Origin: Carnegiea gigantea
Lineage: Eukaryota; Streptophyta; Magnoliopsida; Caryophyllales; Cactaceae
Direction: 5' to 3'
Length of the DNA stretch: 64,000 nucleotides
Assembly: GCA_029747015.1 (NCBI GenBank)
Contig: JAKOGI010000831.1
Location: 247,501 to 311,500, forward strand
The notes under the pieces were generated by a model, which did not search any database, was not told the DNA's origin, and saw only the letters and a program-made list of their open reading frames with translations. Every line of letters starts with the position of its first letter. Position 1 is the stretch's first letter. The position numbers and the translations under genes are program-made. Shown piece by piece: positions 1 to 11,714 of this stretch.

Positions 1-290
1 CTAACGATGCATCATATGCATAAGTCCACGGTCCATACATCATGCATTCATCCTTTAGGCATAGAATACATGTGTGAGTCCACCTAGACACATGATTATG
101 CCAAGTCAGCATGCTTTAGGTAAACCGAAGACCATGTTCAAACCCAGTCTAGCCTTGTTTTTAACCACATTCCTAGGCTTATCTAGCTTGTTTCTAAAAA
201 CACATTTGGTTCCAATAACTAGATGGTTCTTACATTAGGTGGTCAAGCACCAAACGTGGTTTCTTTCAAATTGGTTAAATTATTCTTGCA
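1..290 (-). pseudogene. copia reverse transcriptase, N-terminal part
   Basis: Minus-strand translation from about 270 gives AMQE, FNQFERN and, after a short gap, IGTKCVFRNKLD and KNKARL. These match the opening blocks of the copia RT domain (the usual WVFRNK box is here CVFRNK). Several in-frame stops interrupt it. The catalytic part of RT would lie further left and is not in the window. Confidence 0.75.
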
Positions 291-531
291 TAGCTCAGGT
301 CCAATAAGGTCTACAAGAGCTTCATGAGGGGTTTTGTGGGTCTTATGGGAGAAATAAATGCAGAGAATCCACATCTAAGAGAAGAATGATTCCTTACATC
401 TGAGTTGATATCTGAAATGATGTCATTCATAGGATGGTGTGTGATGAATTTCCCTCTCCTTAGTTCTTAGAGATTCTGGTCAACACTTCTTTCTTGCCTT
501 TCTTGTTTTGCTTTAGAATCTTCAGAGCTAT

Positions 532-1310
532 TTATTTTAGGGGCTTAACAGTTATTTCAGGATGATTCAAGGTGCTCTGAGATAGACTCTGAGTATTAGC
601 TTTGTTATATTCAGCTTTATCTTCTTCCTCATCATAATATCTACCCAGTCTGAGATCTTTGATAGAAGTTAAGCTAACACTTCCAACATTGTTTTCATCT
701 AATACCATATGGATGCTTTCTTTACTCACCTTGGTTCGCTTCTTGTAAACTCTCTATGCTTTGATGCTTGCATCACTTCTAGCATCGCATTTTCTAAGCT
801 TTCCACCATTGTTATAAATAAAACATTCGTAGCCAAATTTCTTTAAGTATGAAATCTTTGCATTTCTTCCTTTGAAAGTTTACTTCAAGATTGGTCTAAT
901 TAAACATTTGTTGAGAGCATAGTCAGTTGTGTTTACCACTTCAGCCCAGAAGCACTTTGGAAGCTCACTTTCACATCGTATTGCTCTAGCTATGTCCTCC
1001 AAGGTTTTGGTTTTCTTTTTAACCACCCTATTCTATTGCGGAGTCCTTGGTGGTGAGAAGTCATGTGATATTCCAAGTCGATTCAATAAATTCTGCTTTG
1101 AACTCAAATCCATGGTCACTTCTAACTATTTGGATTGGAAGTCCTTGAGTGTTCGGCACCAACCTACAATACTTGGAAAATACTTTAAAAGAATTTATTT
1201 TGTCCTTCATAAAGAAATGTAAATTTGGAATAACTACTACCAATGACAAATACATATTTACTGCCATAAGGACTTCCTAATCTAATATGACCACATAGCT
1301 TCATATGCAT
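532..1310 (-). pseudogene. copia integrase core and C-terminal region
   Basis: The minus strand at 1267-1061 encodes KINSFKVFSKYC followed by IVRSDHGFEF, the second catalytic aspartate block of a copia integrase (D in RSDHG). Further along, 840-700 gives FGYECFIYNN and SIHMVLDE, the conserved C-terminal integrase blocks that follow the catalytic core. The reading frame is open from 729 to 532 but broken elsewhere by stops and frame changes. The plus-strand reading frame over 929-1222 is its antisense shadow. Confidence 0.8.
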
Positions 1311-1369
1311 CAATTCAGGGGGCATTGAGGTTGAAACAAATATTATAGGCCTGAATGCATCCCTAACTT

Positions 1370-1810
1370 GTTACCTTTGTCATAGGCACATGAAAAAGTG
1401 ATCTTTGTCATATTTGTGCTTAAGAAGCCCACTTAACAGATAATGCTTAGACAGTATCTCAATAATATGCATACTAGCATGACCTAATCTTCTATTCCAC
1501 AACCATGCATCATCATTAACAACTTTATAGCATGAGGGATTTTTGAAATCAGTATGATCAACATTAATCGCACATACATTTCCTACTCTTGATCCAAATA
1601 AAGCAGTTCCCTCGATTTCAAGGCTGAAGACATCACATTACATAAAGTTGAAGGTAACTTTCTTTTCATTATCACACAATTGAGAAATACTATGCTAATT
1701 GAATTTAAGACCATCAACTAAGTAGACCTTCTCAATTGAGTTAGAAGGATCTTTACGGCCTTTTCCAACTCTAATGATTCTCCATTCTTTTATCGTCAAA
1801 AAAACACTTT
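1370..1810 (-). pseudogene. copia pre-integrase domain (GAG_pre-integrs)
   Basis: Minus-strand translation contains VYLVDGLKFN, SISQLCDNEKKVTF and then WLWNRRLGHASMHII, ending with the spaced H and C residues of the integrase zinc-binding region. This is the standard block between the aspartic protease and the integrase core of Ty1/copia polyproteins. At least two stop codons interrupt it. The protease just upstream (about 1810-2200 on this strand) is too degraded to delimit. Confidence 0.78.
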
Positions 1811-2499
1811 GCCTTGATTGGATTATTCAAGTTCTAAAAGCATAGATTAATGCTCGACTTGAAGCATGCTTGCAAAATAGACATCAAACCTTTCTTTGCT
1901 CAACCAAAAATCGGTATGCAGGGCCCATTATCATATTCAAGGCCTTGTGCCCTTAGGTCCTAGGACTGCCTCCAGTGTGATTTTTAGGACACACAAAGTT
2001 TCTTGATCATCAATTCTAGTTAGAGTTACTTTGGTCTCCTTTCCTCATTCTTGAACAATGAGAGAGTTTTTGAAAAGCTTTTTCGGGGGTGCCTCAAACT
2101 ATCTAACCTTTACAAAGATGTGTTACTTTAGTAAAGAAGTTTTGGTATGATTTGCTTTTATTGCTATGATCATACCCAAGACCTTCTCTATTAAATGACA
2201 CACATCGAAAGTCAAGTAATTTGCCTTAGGTTTTTTTTTATTTCGGGGCTCTTAGCAAGTTTTGAAAAAAAATCCTCACTGAACTATTAGCCCATTTCAT
2301 TTTCAGCTTTGTGAGGCTTGTTAGCTAAGAGTTTATTTGAAAACATGCCCATTTTCATTTTTCTACCTTTCTAGTTCTTTTCTATGAGTTTCAGCCTCTT
2401 TTCCAGAGTCGGTCCACTTCTTGTAAAATTTATCACAGAATTCTAAAAATGATTGTTTTCATCTTTCAATGATTTGCATTTTTTATAATAATAAGCACT

Positions 2500-2850
2500 C
2501 TTATTTTGTAAACTTTTCTTTTCATATTTAAAAGGACAATTCCTTCAATAAGGGACTTGATCTTAGAAAGATACTCTTCTTTGGCATGAACACCCTATAT
2601 AATAATCTCAATCAAATCATCCCTAGACATTTCAGAGAAAAGTGATTTTAGGTGTTGAGTGGAAGTGCATTCAACCCCCTTGAGTGCTGATTTCCAGTAC
2701 CCTGAAAACTTAGATTTCTGCTTTGCTTCCTTTCTATTAGCCATAAAGCACAAGTTCGCAACATCATCATCTTCACTTTCACTGCCACAAGAGTCACTGT
2801 CACTCCAACCAAATGGCCTTTTGCCTTTTTCCTTGAATTTATTCTTTTAA
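2500..2850 (-). pseudogene. copia gag C-terminal acidic segment
   Basis: In one minus-strand frame the sequence reads WSDSDSCGSESEDDDVANLCFMAN followed by a hydrophilic stretch. The Ser/Asp-rich run leading into a VANLCFMAN block is characteristic of the end of gag in many plant copia elements, just before the protease. Its place between gag (5400-6235) and the pre-integrase block is as expected if 3050-5330 is an insertion. Confidence 0.6.
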
Positions 2851-3049
2851 GACTTTGTAACATCCCTTGATTATCATCTTGCTTTCCAACATCGATTGGG
2901 AGAATTAAGTAAGATATGGTAGCAGTAGACTTGATTAATAATGGGGTGTTACTGACATTTTCCAACATGGACAAGAAAGGCTGAAAACATTTTTTTCTGT
3001 ACCAAACTATGAGCGAGACATAGGCCATGCTAGTCTCTTTATTCATTAC

Positions 3050-5330
3050 TTAAACATAAACTTTGAACCAAGTATTCAGCTTTGAAGCTTCATTCCATGT
3101 TCGTAGATTGCAAATAGAAGTACCTTAGTTGTATCCCTATGCCTAAGCCACTTCCGTTTGAGAGCCAACTTGAGCTTAATCACTGGGACTTTGCGTGTAT
3201 AGTAATTCAAGGGGAAATGTATCATCGACCCTCTTTCTCCTTGCATTTGCCTTGATTTCCATAAATCAAGTTTGGACACAAGCCTAACACCATTAAGATT
3301 AGTATAAGCTTGCATTTTACCCTTGTACATGTAAAAAAATGAGTATTAAACGAGATTTTGAGCTGGCATATGTGAAAATGCTAATTGGTCTTTACATTAC
3401 ACTTCAGCACAAAGAAAACCTTTTCAATAGCCATCTGACCCTTACCAAAGCATATATAGGTACTCATAATTAAGCTCTAGCCCGACAGGTGCATGTTTCA
3501 ATCATGATAGACATTTTAAGTCATGGCTAGCCAATAATTATTGAACATAATCACTTTTCGACCGATGTACATATACATATAATTCATGTGATAGTTAGGT
3601 CTTGGGCAATAAAAGCTTTAGAAAAATACATTAAAATACTTAGTTTTATTTATATGTGAAGGGACAAATCATAATGTACCTTGATTTGGTTTTCTTAGAT
3701 TCCCATCTCTTTCAATCTTTTGCCTATAACCTTAGTTTATTTTACCGAGTAGCTAGGTATCAACATAACTTTTAGGCAGGAGTCTATGGTTACAAATAAC
3801 TTAGCATGTATAAGTCTAAGTTTAGTTGTACAAATCAATTATATACTTAAATTATACCACTTTACTATGCTTTTACTAGATAAATTAGTCCATGATCTAT
3901 CTATATATGCTATAAAAACTATGTCCTTTTAATCTCTTACATGTTAATCTCATTGTTTAATCCATGATCCTTTTTACCTTAGATCCTCATGATCTTACTC
4001 TAAGTAAAACTATGATTTTCAAATCCTTCTTACATGTATTACTCTACCTCTGGAAAGAAGAAGGAGGAAATGTCTCATACCTTCACTATGTTTTAAGAGC
4101 AAAAGAAGAATGAGAGTTTTGGGTAGTTTCCAATTTGGCTTAGCTTTCTTTATCCCACACTTATATCTCTTCTCCCTCTTTAAACTTGCTAGGGCTATTT
4201 AGCTTCGATGGTTTAGGAAAACCATTTCACTCCTCAATAGTGCACTTGGTCTGTCCTTACTTTGTTTTTTATGGTAAGGTTATTCTAGCCAACCTCAGTT
4301 TGCCTTCATTCACTGTTCCTCTTTGTTTGTTTAGGGAGGAAAGATATAGCGCATGAATAGAAGTGTTCAATGTGGAGAGTAAGGAGGAAGACAAGCCTTA
4401 AATTCTCCCATTGTAGCAAATCAAACAAGCCTCTTCACTTGATATTTTTGATGCAAGGTTAGACATTTCTAGCTTTCGCCATAGGGTTTAGGAGCGTAAG
4501 GCTAGCACTAGCTTTGCTTGAGGTGTTAATGAAGCTCTTATGCCCATATGGTATATCATTCTTTCCTGCTTTTCTTGCATGAGGTCTTTTTACCTCAATT
4601 CTTCTTTACTGTGTCAAACAACCCCTTTTGGTCCATCAATGGTTTGCTAGCTATTTAGCTCGGTTTTGGTCTTCTTAAATCTTCAATGGGTGAAATCTTT
4701 AATGGGTGCTTGACTTACTAGTGTCAAAACTTATCCTCAAGCTTAAGTGTGAATCTTTTAATTAGTAATTGTTAAATTGCAGAAGATAAAGCCTCATAGT
4801 GAACTTAAAAAATTACTCATGTAGGAAATTCAAATTGGTGGCTCAAGCTCATGTAAGTAAGTCGCTTGCTTAGAAATGGACACATGCCTATGACTTCCTG
4901 ATCTTTTTATCTTAAAGTGAAACCTTAGGCATCCCTCTCTTGTAATTGCTAGGCATGTAAATTATGAAATTGGGCAAATAATGCATGCTTTACCTGTAGA
5001 TAATTTCTTTCAAAATTACAAATATGCTTCCACATGCAAATGTATTTCAGTCAACTCATTCTATAAGTTGTAAGGCCCATACTTTGTACGGACCACGTGT
5101 AATAAATTTTGCACAAAAACTTAGCCTATAAAATTCTATGGGAAAACAATTATTGAAAAAGAAATCAAATATCATTTTTCACTATAACATACTCAATTAA
5201 ATGACTCATATACAGTGAGTATTTTTCGAATGGGTTCATATAAACTAGTATGGGTCCACCAAATCATTTCTAAAAATTTTATATGAAGTTAGAGCTTAAG
5301 GATAGGGTGTTATAGCTTTATTTTTCAAGG
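3050..5330. other. unassigned AT-rich stretch inside the copia element
   Basis: No copia-like or other recognisable coding sequence is visible on either strand. It separates the gag N-terminal half from the acidic gag end, so it is probably an insertion into gag, but I see no convincing terminal repeats or target duplication. A minus-strand frame at 3330-3076 is open for 84 codons and matches nothing I recognise. Confidence 0.4.
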
Positions 5331-5399
5331 ACTAGTCATCTTTCATCATGTGCCGTTGTTGGCCACAACCGGAGTGGACAACAATGTTAGTTTCAAGGC

Positions 5400-6235
5400 T
5401 TTAAGAGGACAACCTGTGCAAAACTTCTACAAGTCAAGATCATCTTTTTGGGCATTTTGTAAGCCTCTGGCTAACATGATAATTTTATCTTCTTGCTCAT
5501 TAGATTATGAGTCATCTTGACTTTTGAGGTCCTCAATAGATGTTTGAAGGCTACGGCTCCATCTGAGATTCCTTCCTTTTCTTATTGGAAAAGATCTTAT
5601 ATATAAGGAGTTTTCCTATTAGATCCCTCAGCTTTAAGGTCTTCACATTTTGAGTCTTTTCAATGGCTATGACCTTGGCTCCCTATAAGTTTCTTGGGAG
5701 GCTTCTTAACAACTTCATCATCATCTCCTTATGTAGGCAAGCTTTTCTAAGAGATTTGAGATTATTGACGACATTAGTCAGTCTAATGTACATATACTTG
5801 ACACCTTCATTAGAAACATGTTGAAAAGGTAATATTGGTGTACATGGATGCTCATCTTTGATTCTCTGACTTGGTTTGTGCCTTTATATGTGGCCACCAA
5901 GGTATCTCACACTTCTTTACTATTTTACAAGCAAAGATTCTGTAAACTCATTAGCATCTAAGCATAGTAAAAAGCATTAAGTGCCTTGTAATTTTTTTGC
6001 ACTCTCTGATGCTCTTTAGAGGTGTAGTAGTCAATAGGCTACTATAGAATTCAGTGCCAATCATATACATAATTAGGATTGGACCCTCTAACACTATGTT
6101 CCATATCTCATAATCTTTATCCCTCAGATAGATCTGTGAAAGTCTCTTCCAAAGAGCGAAGTTAGATCCATAGAATAAAAGTGGTCTAAAAACACATCTA
6201 ACTTGATTGATCTCAGATATTTCCAAGGAAGACAT
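5400..6235 (-). pseudogene. copia gag, N-terminal half
   Basis: Translation begins at an ATG whose complement is at 6233-6235. It quickly gives RPLLFYGSNFALWK and then DYEIWNIV, the opening copia gag motifs (filled-in family pattern: a P-x-F-x-G-x-N-Y-x-x-W box). After a frame change the frame gives TNVVNNLKSL and KLLRSLPRNL, the central gag helices, with in-frame stops. It would encode the RNA-binding capsid/nucleocapsid precursor. The zinc knuckle is not found because the sequence is interrupted near 5330. Confidence 0.8.
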
Positions 6236-6289
6236 AGAACTTTATTCACTTAACAAATAAGTACAAATAAGTAACAAGAGGTGTAACTA

Positions 6290-6301
6290 GCTCTGATACC
6301 A
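6290..6301 (-). other. primer-binding site of the copia element (tRNA-iMet type)
   Basis: The minus strand reads TGGTATCAGAGC, the standard plant copia primer site complementary to the 3' end of initiator tRNA-Met. It lies two bases inside the LTR end (CA complement at 6304-6305) and fixes the orientation of the element. Confidence 0.88.
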
Positions 6302-6303
6302 AT

Positions 6304-6325
6304 TGTTAATACCAAGTAAGCTAAG
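6304..6325 (-). repeat. copia 5' LTR, inner end (first fragment)
   Basis: The bases between the PBS and the inserted element start with TGTTAATACC on the plus strand (LTR ending in CA on the minus strand). The LTR continues at 13332 beyond the inserted 7-kb element. The last five bases, CTAAG at 6321-6325, are the target site duplicated by that insertion. Confidence 0.75.
6321..6325. repeat. target-site duplication, left copy (element A)
   Basis: CTAAG directly precedes the LTR start TGTTTG and is repeated directly after the 3' LTR. Confidence 0.88.
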
Positions 6326-7881
6326 TGTTTGTGCTAAAAATATGCTATTTTTACAATACCCTTGTGCTTAATTTATACTCGTAATAATTATTTATTTTAG
6401 ATTTTTATTTGATTTTATTTCGTTTGTAGGTATTGAATAAATTGGCAAAAAAACACGGGAAAAAGATGAAGAAAAGCCAAAAAGGAAGGAGTGGGCCAAA
6501 TCTACTCAAACCCGACCAACTTTCCTTGGCCCATTATCTTTTATAACCCAAAAGAAGAAAAGAAATAAAAGGAAAACCTAAACCCTAGCCTTGCATGCAC
6601 CTGGCACGTGACTTCATCCCCCCCCCACCCGCGTCTCATGTGGATGCCCCTCTGCCCTCACTCTTTCTCTCTCTTCTCGACTCCCATGCAAAACAGACCC
6701 CTCCAACATCCCCTCTTCAGATTCTCATAATCTTTATCCATTTTCTCTACCTCATCTTCTCATCTCTCTCTCTCCGATAGCGCAACACCATCCTCACCAC
6801 CATCGACGCTCCATGCACCGTTAGTACCCCCACATTGTCATCCCCATCTCGACCATCCATGATACCATGCGAATCAAGGGGTGAGATAAAGCCGAGTTCA
6901 AGTATAAATTAAAGATGCGGTGCAGCTAGGTATCGAATAGGTTTTAGTTTCAAGTTTTAGGATTAATTTTAGGGTATTTTCGTTTTAATTTCAGTATCAC
7001 TAATTTAGGGTTCTTGTTTCATTTCATCTATTTCAGTTTTGGATCCGTTCATAGCTTTCAATATCATGTAATTAGACTTTGTTTTGTTAATTTGGAGTCG
7101 ACATTCATGGTTTGGGGTTGCAATCGAAACGTTTTGGGTTTGATGTTTGAGCAATTTCAGTTTCCACCTCCACTGCCCCAGTTTTGGTTCTCTCTCCTCC
7201 TTTAATTAATATTCTGAGGTAGTTGGCTGTTTGTTTTGTTCTGTTTGTGTTGATTTATGTTTTGATTATGAATGGGTTGAGCTAATTTTGTTGTTGCTCA
7301 TATCAATGCTCTACTTCTACTCTTCTTTTTCACTCTCTTGTGCAATCTGGGATATCGAATCCACTTTTTCCTAGCCCTATTTCTTTTATTTTCTTTCAGT
7401 TCTGCTCCCCTCTCCCCTGTTGAGTTAGTTTTGTGTGCCATTAATGGAGTAGTGTTTGATTAAATTTATTTGGATTCATAAGATTTTGTTCATGACTGAA
7501 TTTGCACTCAATCTTTTCCCTTATTCCCTGTTTCTAACCCCCTTCTGTTGGCTTTAAGTTGCTATGCTCTGATTAATTTGTGTCGAATTTCTGGGTTTGA
7601 GATTGTTTGTCGAATCAGATCAAAATTGAGAATGTGAATAGCTTTGGCCTTTTATAGATTTATTAGGTTAGATTTGCTTTGGTTGCTGGTTGTTTGATAT
7701 TGATTAATTTTCTTTCTTTTGTTAATAGCCTTAAGTATGTTTTATCCGCTTTAAGATAATGTATGATTAGATAAGCTCTTTTCCATGACCTTAATCTCAT
7801 CCTCGTCCCTGTGGAGACGACCCTCAAGTACTACGGTGATAGTTGTATACTTGCAGCATTATTTTACACTCAAATCCAACA
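6326..7881 (+). repeat. 5' LTR of element A (1556 bp)
   Basis: It begins TGTTTGTGCTAAAA and ends CCAACA. It matches 11715-13326 along its length with scattered substitutions and small indels. A GT-rich, intron-like 3' half (7000-7870) and a short C-rich/CT-rich block (6610-6780) are shared by both LTRs. The small open frames inside are not conserved between copies and are not genes. Confidence 0.92.
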
Positions 7882-7887
7882 AGTTTT

Positions 7888-7905
7888 TGACGCCATTGCC
7901 GGGGA
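7888..7905 (+). other. primer-binding site of element A (tRNA-Asp type)
   Basis: TGACGCCATTGCCGGGGA lies six bases after the LTR end. It differs by two bases from the perfect complement of the plant tRNA-Asp 3' end, the primer used by Athila and Tat elements. Confidence 0.85.
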
Positions 7906-8128
7906 CAGCGGCATGAGTTTTGGGTCACATTTTCTTTTTCTTTGTTGCTTTGTTATTAGTTGCACATGATTTATCATGCTTTCTTTATTTCATTATTAAT
8001 TGTGACTTAGCCTAGTTTATTTCTTGAAAACAAAATCCAAAAAATTAGAAAAGCCTAACCTTGAAAAAAAAATTGAAAAACTTGAAAATCAATAAAAATT
8101 AAAAAAAATTTAAAAACTTCAAAAAAAA

Positions 8129-8631
8129 ATGGCAAGTTTCTATTTCCCTCAGTTTGAGCATGAAATCTTCTGGTGATACTTGAGTAGATTGAATGAATTT
8201 CATGCTCAATGTGTTGATTATTATTTTGAGAAATGAAAAATTTGCCAAATGATCTTTGAGGGTCTTAATGATGAATATAGGGGTCATGTTGAGACTATGT
8301 ACCCTGAGGGTTTAGATTGTTTATTCACTAAGACTCCTGATGAAATTTGGAATTTCTTTGAGTATTTGGCTCATGATACATGGGAGTATGACAATGCTAG
8401 AGAGACTTAGACTTTTTGGACCCTTATACGATGCATGCTACTTCTTTAGATGAGAGTCAGTTTGAGGGTATATCTTATGAGCAGTCTCATACTCCGTGTG
8501 CTTCTATTTTATGTGATTATTGTGATTCCTTTGACCATGATGTTGACACATGTCCATTGCTTAGTAAACCACATAGACTAAAGGCATTGGCGGCCTTTAA
8601 TAGGGAGATTTACCTACAGAGTTTACGCTAG
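8129..8631 (+). pseudogene. element A gag-like gene with zinc knuckle
   Basis: From the ATG at 8129 the frame gives ASFYFPQFEHEIFW, then LSRLNEF, IFEGLNDEYRGHVETM and TPDEIWNFFEYLAHDTWEY. This resembles the N-terminal gag of Athila-like elements. A frame change near 8405 leads to a CCHC knuckle, CDYCDSFDHDVDTC (C-x2-C-x4-H-x4-C), at about 8509-8552. Two TGA codons interrupt the first frame, at the codon after IFW and at the codon before KICQ. The second stop is also present at the homologous place in the copy at 62820. Role: packaging of element RNA if expressed. This copy cannot give the full protein. Confidence 0.75.
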
Positions 8632-8689
8632 ACTGACCTTAGTTTATGTTTTTCTATACCTGAGGTTAGGTGTTTTGATGATGCTAATG

Positions 8690-9453
8690 TTAGGCGTGAG
8701 ACACCTATTCCTTTAGTGCATGATTATTATGATAATGCACCTTCTAATGACCTTGAGGTTTTGAGTGATCCCTCATCCCCTTATGCATCTCCCCTTGAGA
8801 CTAGCCCTCCTTTGGACACCTCTGAGGATGTCTCGATTACCCCCTGACCCCTCTTTTCCCTTGGTTCCCTTAGGAGAGTTTGAGAATGGAGATGAATTTG
8901 AGACTGATGCTAGCTTGGTTGATCAGTGTGGCACATTAGTTGAGTCAGAGGATGCCTTCAATGAGAAGCATTCTCTCGATGAGTCTTCTGATATGGAGTT
9001 TAGTGAGGTTTCACCTCACATAGAGCTTGATGATCCCATTTCTAATGAGTCTTTACCTAACTTTGCTACCACCATCCCATTTCATCCTTTTCTTCTCCCC
9101 TCCCCCTTCTTCTTCCTTCTCTAGACCCTCCCGATTCTATATTTATAGAGTTTGAGACTTTTGTGCTGGGCAATTCTTTAGATCAGACTCTTGAGGATAG
9201 TGACATAGATAGATTCAAAGATCACTGTGAGGTGAAGGACTTGACTTTAGGCCATCTGTTGAACTTTGATTGGCGTATTTCATTTGATTGGCCTTGCTTT
9301 GGTCCTCTCCTCTTCCCCTTTAGAGATGTGATATTTCATTTAGATCATTCAAATCACTTTAGATGGTCTATGCATTCATATAGTCACATTGTTAGGCCAT
9401 TGACTAGTGCATTCAATTTTACATATACACATCTCTTTTCTATTTGGGCTTAG
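8690..9453 (+). pseudogene. acidic ORF of unknown function in element A
   Basis: Bases 8765-9124 encode a region rich in Asp, Glu and Ser (PLGEFENGDEFETDAS, HSLDESSDMEFSEVSPHIE), ending in a Phe/Pro/Leu-rich tail. A shifted frame (9125-9453) continues FETFVLGNSLDQTLEDSDID and then an aromatic-rich stretch with many His and Trp. The same protein text recurs at 63560-64000 in the second family member, so it was a real coding region in the ancestor. I recognise no domain. It sits where the rest of gag-pol would be. Confidence 0.6.
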
Positions 9454-11699
9454 AGCTTTGATAAGCTCAAGAGAGCCTTGAGTTGCATCCCATGCATGCA
9501 CGTGATTTGGGCTACATCTCTTGTTTCTCACTACTTGTAATTTTGTGAGGAATGTGCCCGGATGTTTGACAAGCTACTACAAGCATTGGTTGGTTGTGAT
9601 ACGAGTAGCAGCTTGTGAGATGTGATGGAGTGCCTGATGCTCCATGGACCTCCTCAACACCACCTGAGGGAGGTATTTAGTTTGGGTAAAATCTGTATCC
9701 AGCCTGGTACGATCATTCCACGCCCTTCCCTACTCTTCCTTTTCATTTCTCTCTTTCTTTTTGTATATTTGTGGATATTCAGGATTGTTTTTTTACTTGT
9801 TGCACTTAATTGTGGATATTTAGGACTGTGATTATGTGGATGATTGATATTGAGGAGCAACTTGGGATTTGTTGAGCTATGTTGGCTATGGTCACCCTTG
9901 ATTGTGCATTGTTTTGTGAATACTTGTTAGTTGTGGATATTTAGGACTGTGAATAGTTGTGGATATCTAGGATTGTCCTTGTGTATGTTTTAGTTTTGTT
10001 GTTTTGTTTCTTTGGTTTTGTGTTTTGTTTCTTTAGTTTGGTGGGTTTTGGTTTTTCTTTGGTTTCGTTTTTGTTTAATAGTTTCTTTTTGTTTCCTTTT
10101 TGGTGTTTTAGTTTAGCTTTTCTCTCTTTTGTATTTTGTTTTGTTTTAGGTTTCTTTCGGTTTAGGTTGGCATTTAGTATGTCGTTAGCCTTGTTTTGCT
10201 TTTATTTTGGTGATTATGTTTGTTTTGGTCTATTTTGGTTTTGTTTTCTTTTGTTAAGTTTTGGTTTTTGTTTTGCTTTATTTTGTGATTTGGTTTTTGG
10301 GTTTTGTGATTATGTGTATTTGGTTTTGTTTTGGTTTTAGTTGTGGTTTTGATTTTTATTTTGCTGATTAGGTGTGTTTTGGTCTATTTTTGTTTGGTTT
10401 TGGATTTTAATTTCCTTTCTTTTGTGATTTTGGTTTTGATTTTTATTTTGGTTTCTTTTTGGTTTTGTTTGTGATTTTTATTGGTGTCCTAGTTGTATAA
10501 ACTTGCGGTTTTGTGTTGGTTTCTTAGTTGTATAGCTTATGTGATTGCTTTTTGTGCCTTAGTTCCCACAATAAGGACATTGTGAAGTTTTGGTGTGGGA
10601 ATGAGGTGCCCATTTGTACATATTTTTTGAAAATTTTGAAAAATTCAAAAGAAAAATTTTTTTTCTTTAGGGATTTGTGTGCTTTCTTAGGTAGTTGTGA
10701 TCCCATATGGCTAGTTCATTGAGTTGTATGTAAATAAGTTTGCACGAGGAGATGTTTAGTTGACGACGTAGATTCGATTTTTCATAATAACCCCATCTCG
10801 TACGTGTGATTTGTGCCTTCCTTGCTCACTTCATCGTCAATTCTTAGGGTCTTGTTGTTAAGTTGGCATGTGAACTTTTTATTTGTCGAATTTGCCTTTT
10901 GAGCTCCTGAAAATGCACAAAAAAGAAAAAAAAAGAAAAAGTCTAAAAAGTGAATAAAAACCTGGGCACCAATGTTCAAAGCCACTATTTTTATTTCATA
11001 TCTTTAATTGGCTTGAACATGTGCTATTTTACTTGATTACATATCTATTTAAACAATGAAATAAGTACTTTACACAATCTAATAAAATTCCTTTTTATGG
11101 AAGGCTCGAATATTTGTAACTCAAGCGGGTTTAGGGTGTGTGCATTATCATTGTGAAAAAAAAAAAGAAAAATAAGAAGGAAAATGAAGCAAATAAGGCA
11201 GTTAGACAAGGAAATAGAGATAATGTCAATATTAGCAACTTGATTCATAAGAGTTGATACACATTTGCACATGCACCAAGGTGTACATATCATTGCATAT
11301 TTTGTGTGTGGGGTGAAAAATAAGAGTTGGGATGCTTCTTCTAACTTGGATATCTTCTGATTGTACACTCTATTTGTATATACTTTTGTGACTTGGTTGC
11401 TAGGGTCTTGCAGTTGCCCGAGTGTGTGCATAATTTCCCCATTACCTATATATATGTTCGTGTTTTGAAAAATCTAAAAAGATTTTATTTTATTTTTGAA
11501 ATAATTTTTGTGAGTATTTCACTTGAAAATCCTCACGAGACCTTACTCGTCTACTTGGAAAATCGAGGAGTTTAAAGGACTTGTTGCATACGCCAAATGC
11601 AATCGTGACTCCTAGGATAGAGAGTTAGCATGTTCTTTATCTTATTTTCCGTTTCTTTTTAGGCAGTCTAGTTGTTTTACTTGAGGACGAGCAAAATCT
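9454..11699 (+). other. non-coding internal region of element A
   Basis: No conserved coding sequence is visible. 9957-10500 is a strongly T- and G-rich tract with few A or C bases, which creates a spurious Phe-rich open frame. 10900-11180 contains A-rich runs. The region ends in the purine-rich stretch before the 3' LTR. Confidence 0.6.
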
Positions 11700-11714
11700 T
11701 GGTGGTAGGGTATC
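11697..11714 (+). other. polypurine tract region of element A
   Basis: CTTGGTGGTAGGGTATC precedes the 3' LTR start (TATTTGTGC). The purine core GGTGGTAGGG is the likely plus-strand primer. The tract is short and not perfectly purine, as in a decayed copy. Confidence 0.55.

Larger units (their letters stand above)
1..6303 (-). mobile_element. Ty1/copia retrotransposon, decayed, internal region, cut by the left window edge
   Basis: Read on the minus strand, the domains appear in Ty1/copia order: primer-binding site at 6290-6301, gag from 6235, acidic gag end near 2830-2500, pre-integrase domain 1800-1370, integrase 1310-700, then the start of reverse transcriptase up to base 1. All reading frames carry stops and frameshifts, so the copy is dead. 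The domain order (integrase before RT) separates copia from gypsy. The RT remainder, RNase H and 3' LTR lie outside the window to the left. Its 5' LTR begins at 6304 and is split by another element. The wording of the pre-integrase and LTR-end regions resembles the SIRE-type copia group, but this lineage call is tentative. Confidence 0.85.

Noticed and set aside
929..1222. 97-codon plus-strand ORF
   Set aside because: Antisense to the copia integrase, with no independent support.
5340..5400. Protease-like text (SGC...RHMMKD) on the minus strand
   Set aside because: It resembles the copia D-S-G-C-S-R-H-M box but has extra residues, lies before the gag acidic end, and would be out of order. 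Treated as chance or as rearranged debris.
6595..7205. Short Pro/Leu- and Phe-rich ORFs in the element A 5' LTR
   Set aside because: They are not conserved as open frames in the 3' LTR copy, so they are chance frames in repeat DNA.
9957..10340. 127-codon Phe/Leu-rich ORF resembling a membrane protein
   Set aside because: It is a by-product of the T/G-rich tract. The composition is low-complexity, and there is no match in element C.
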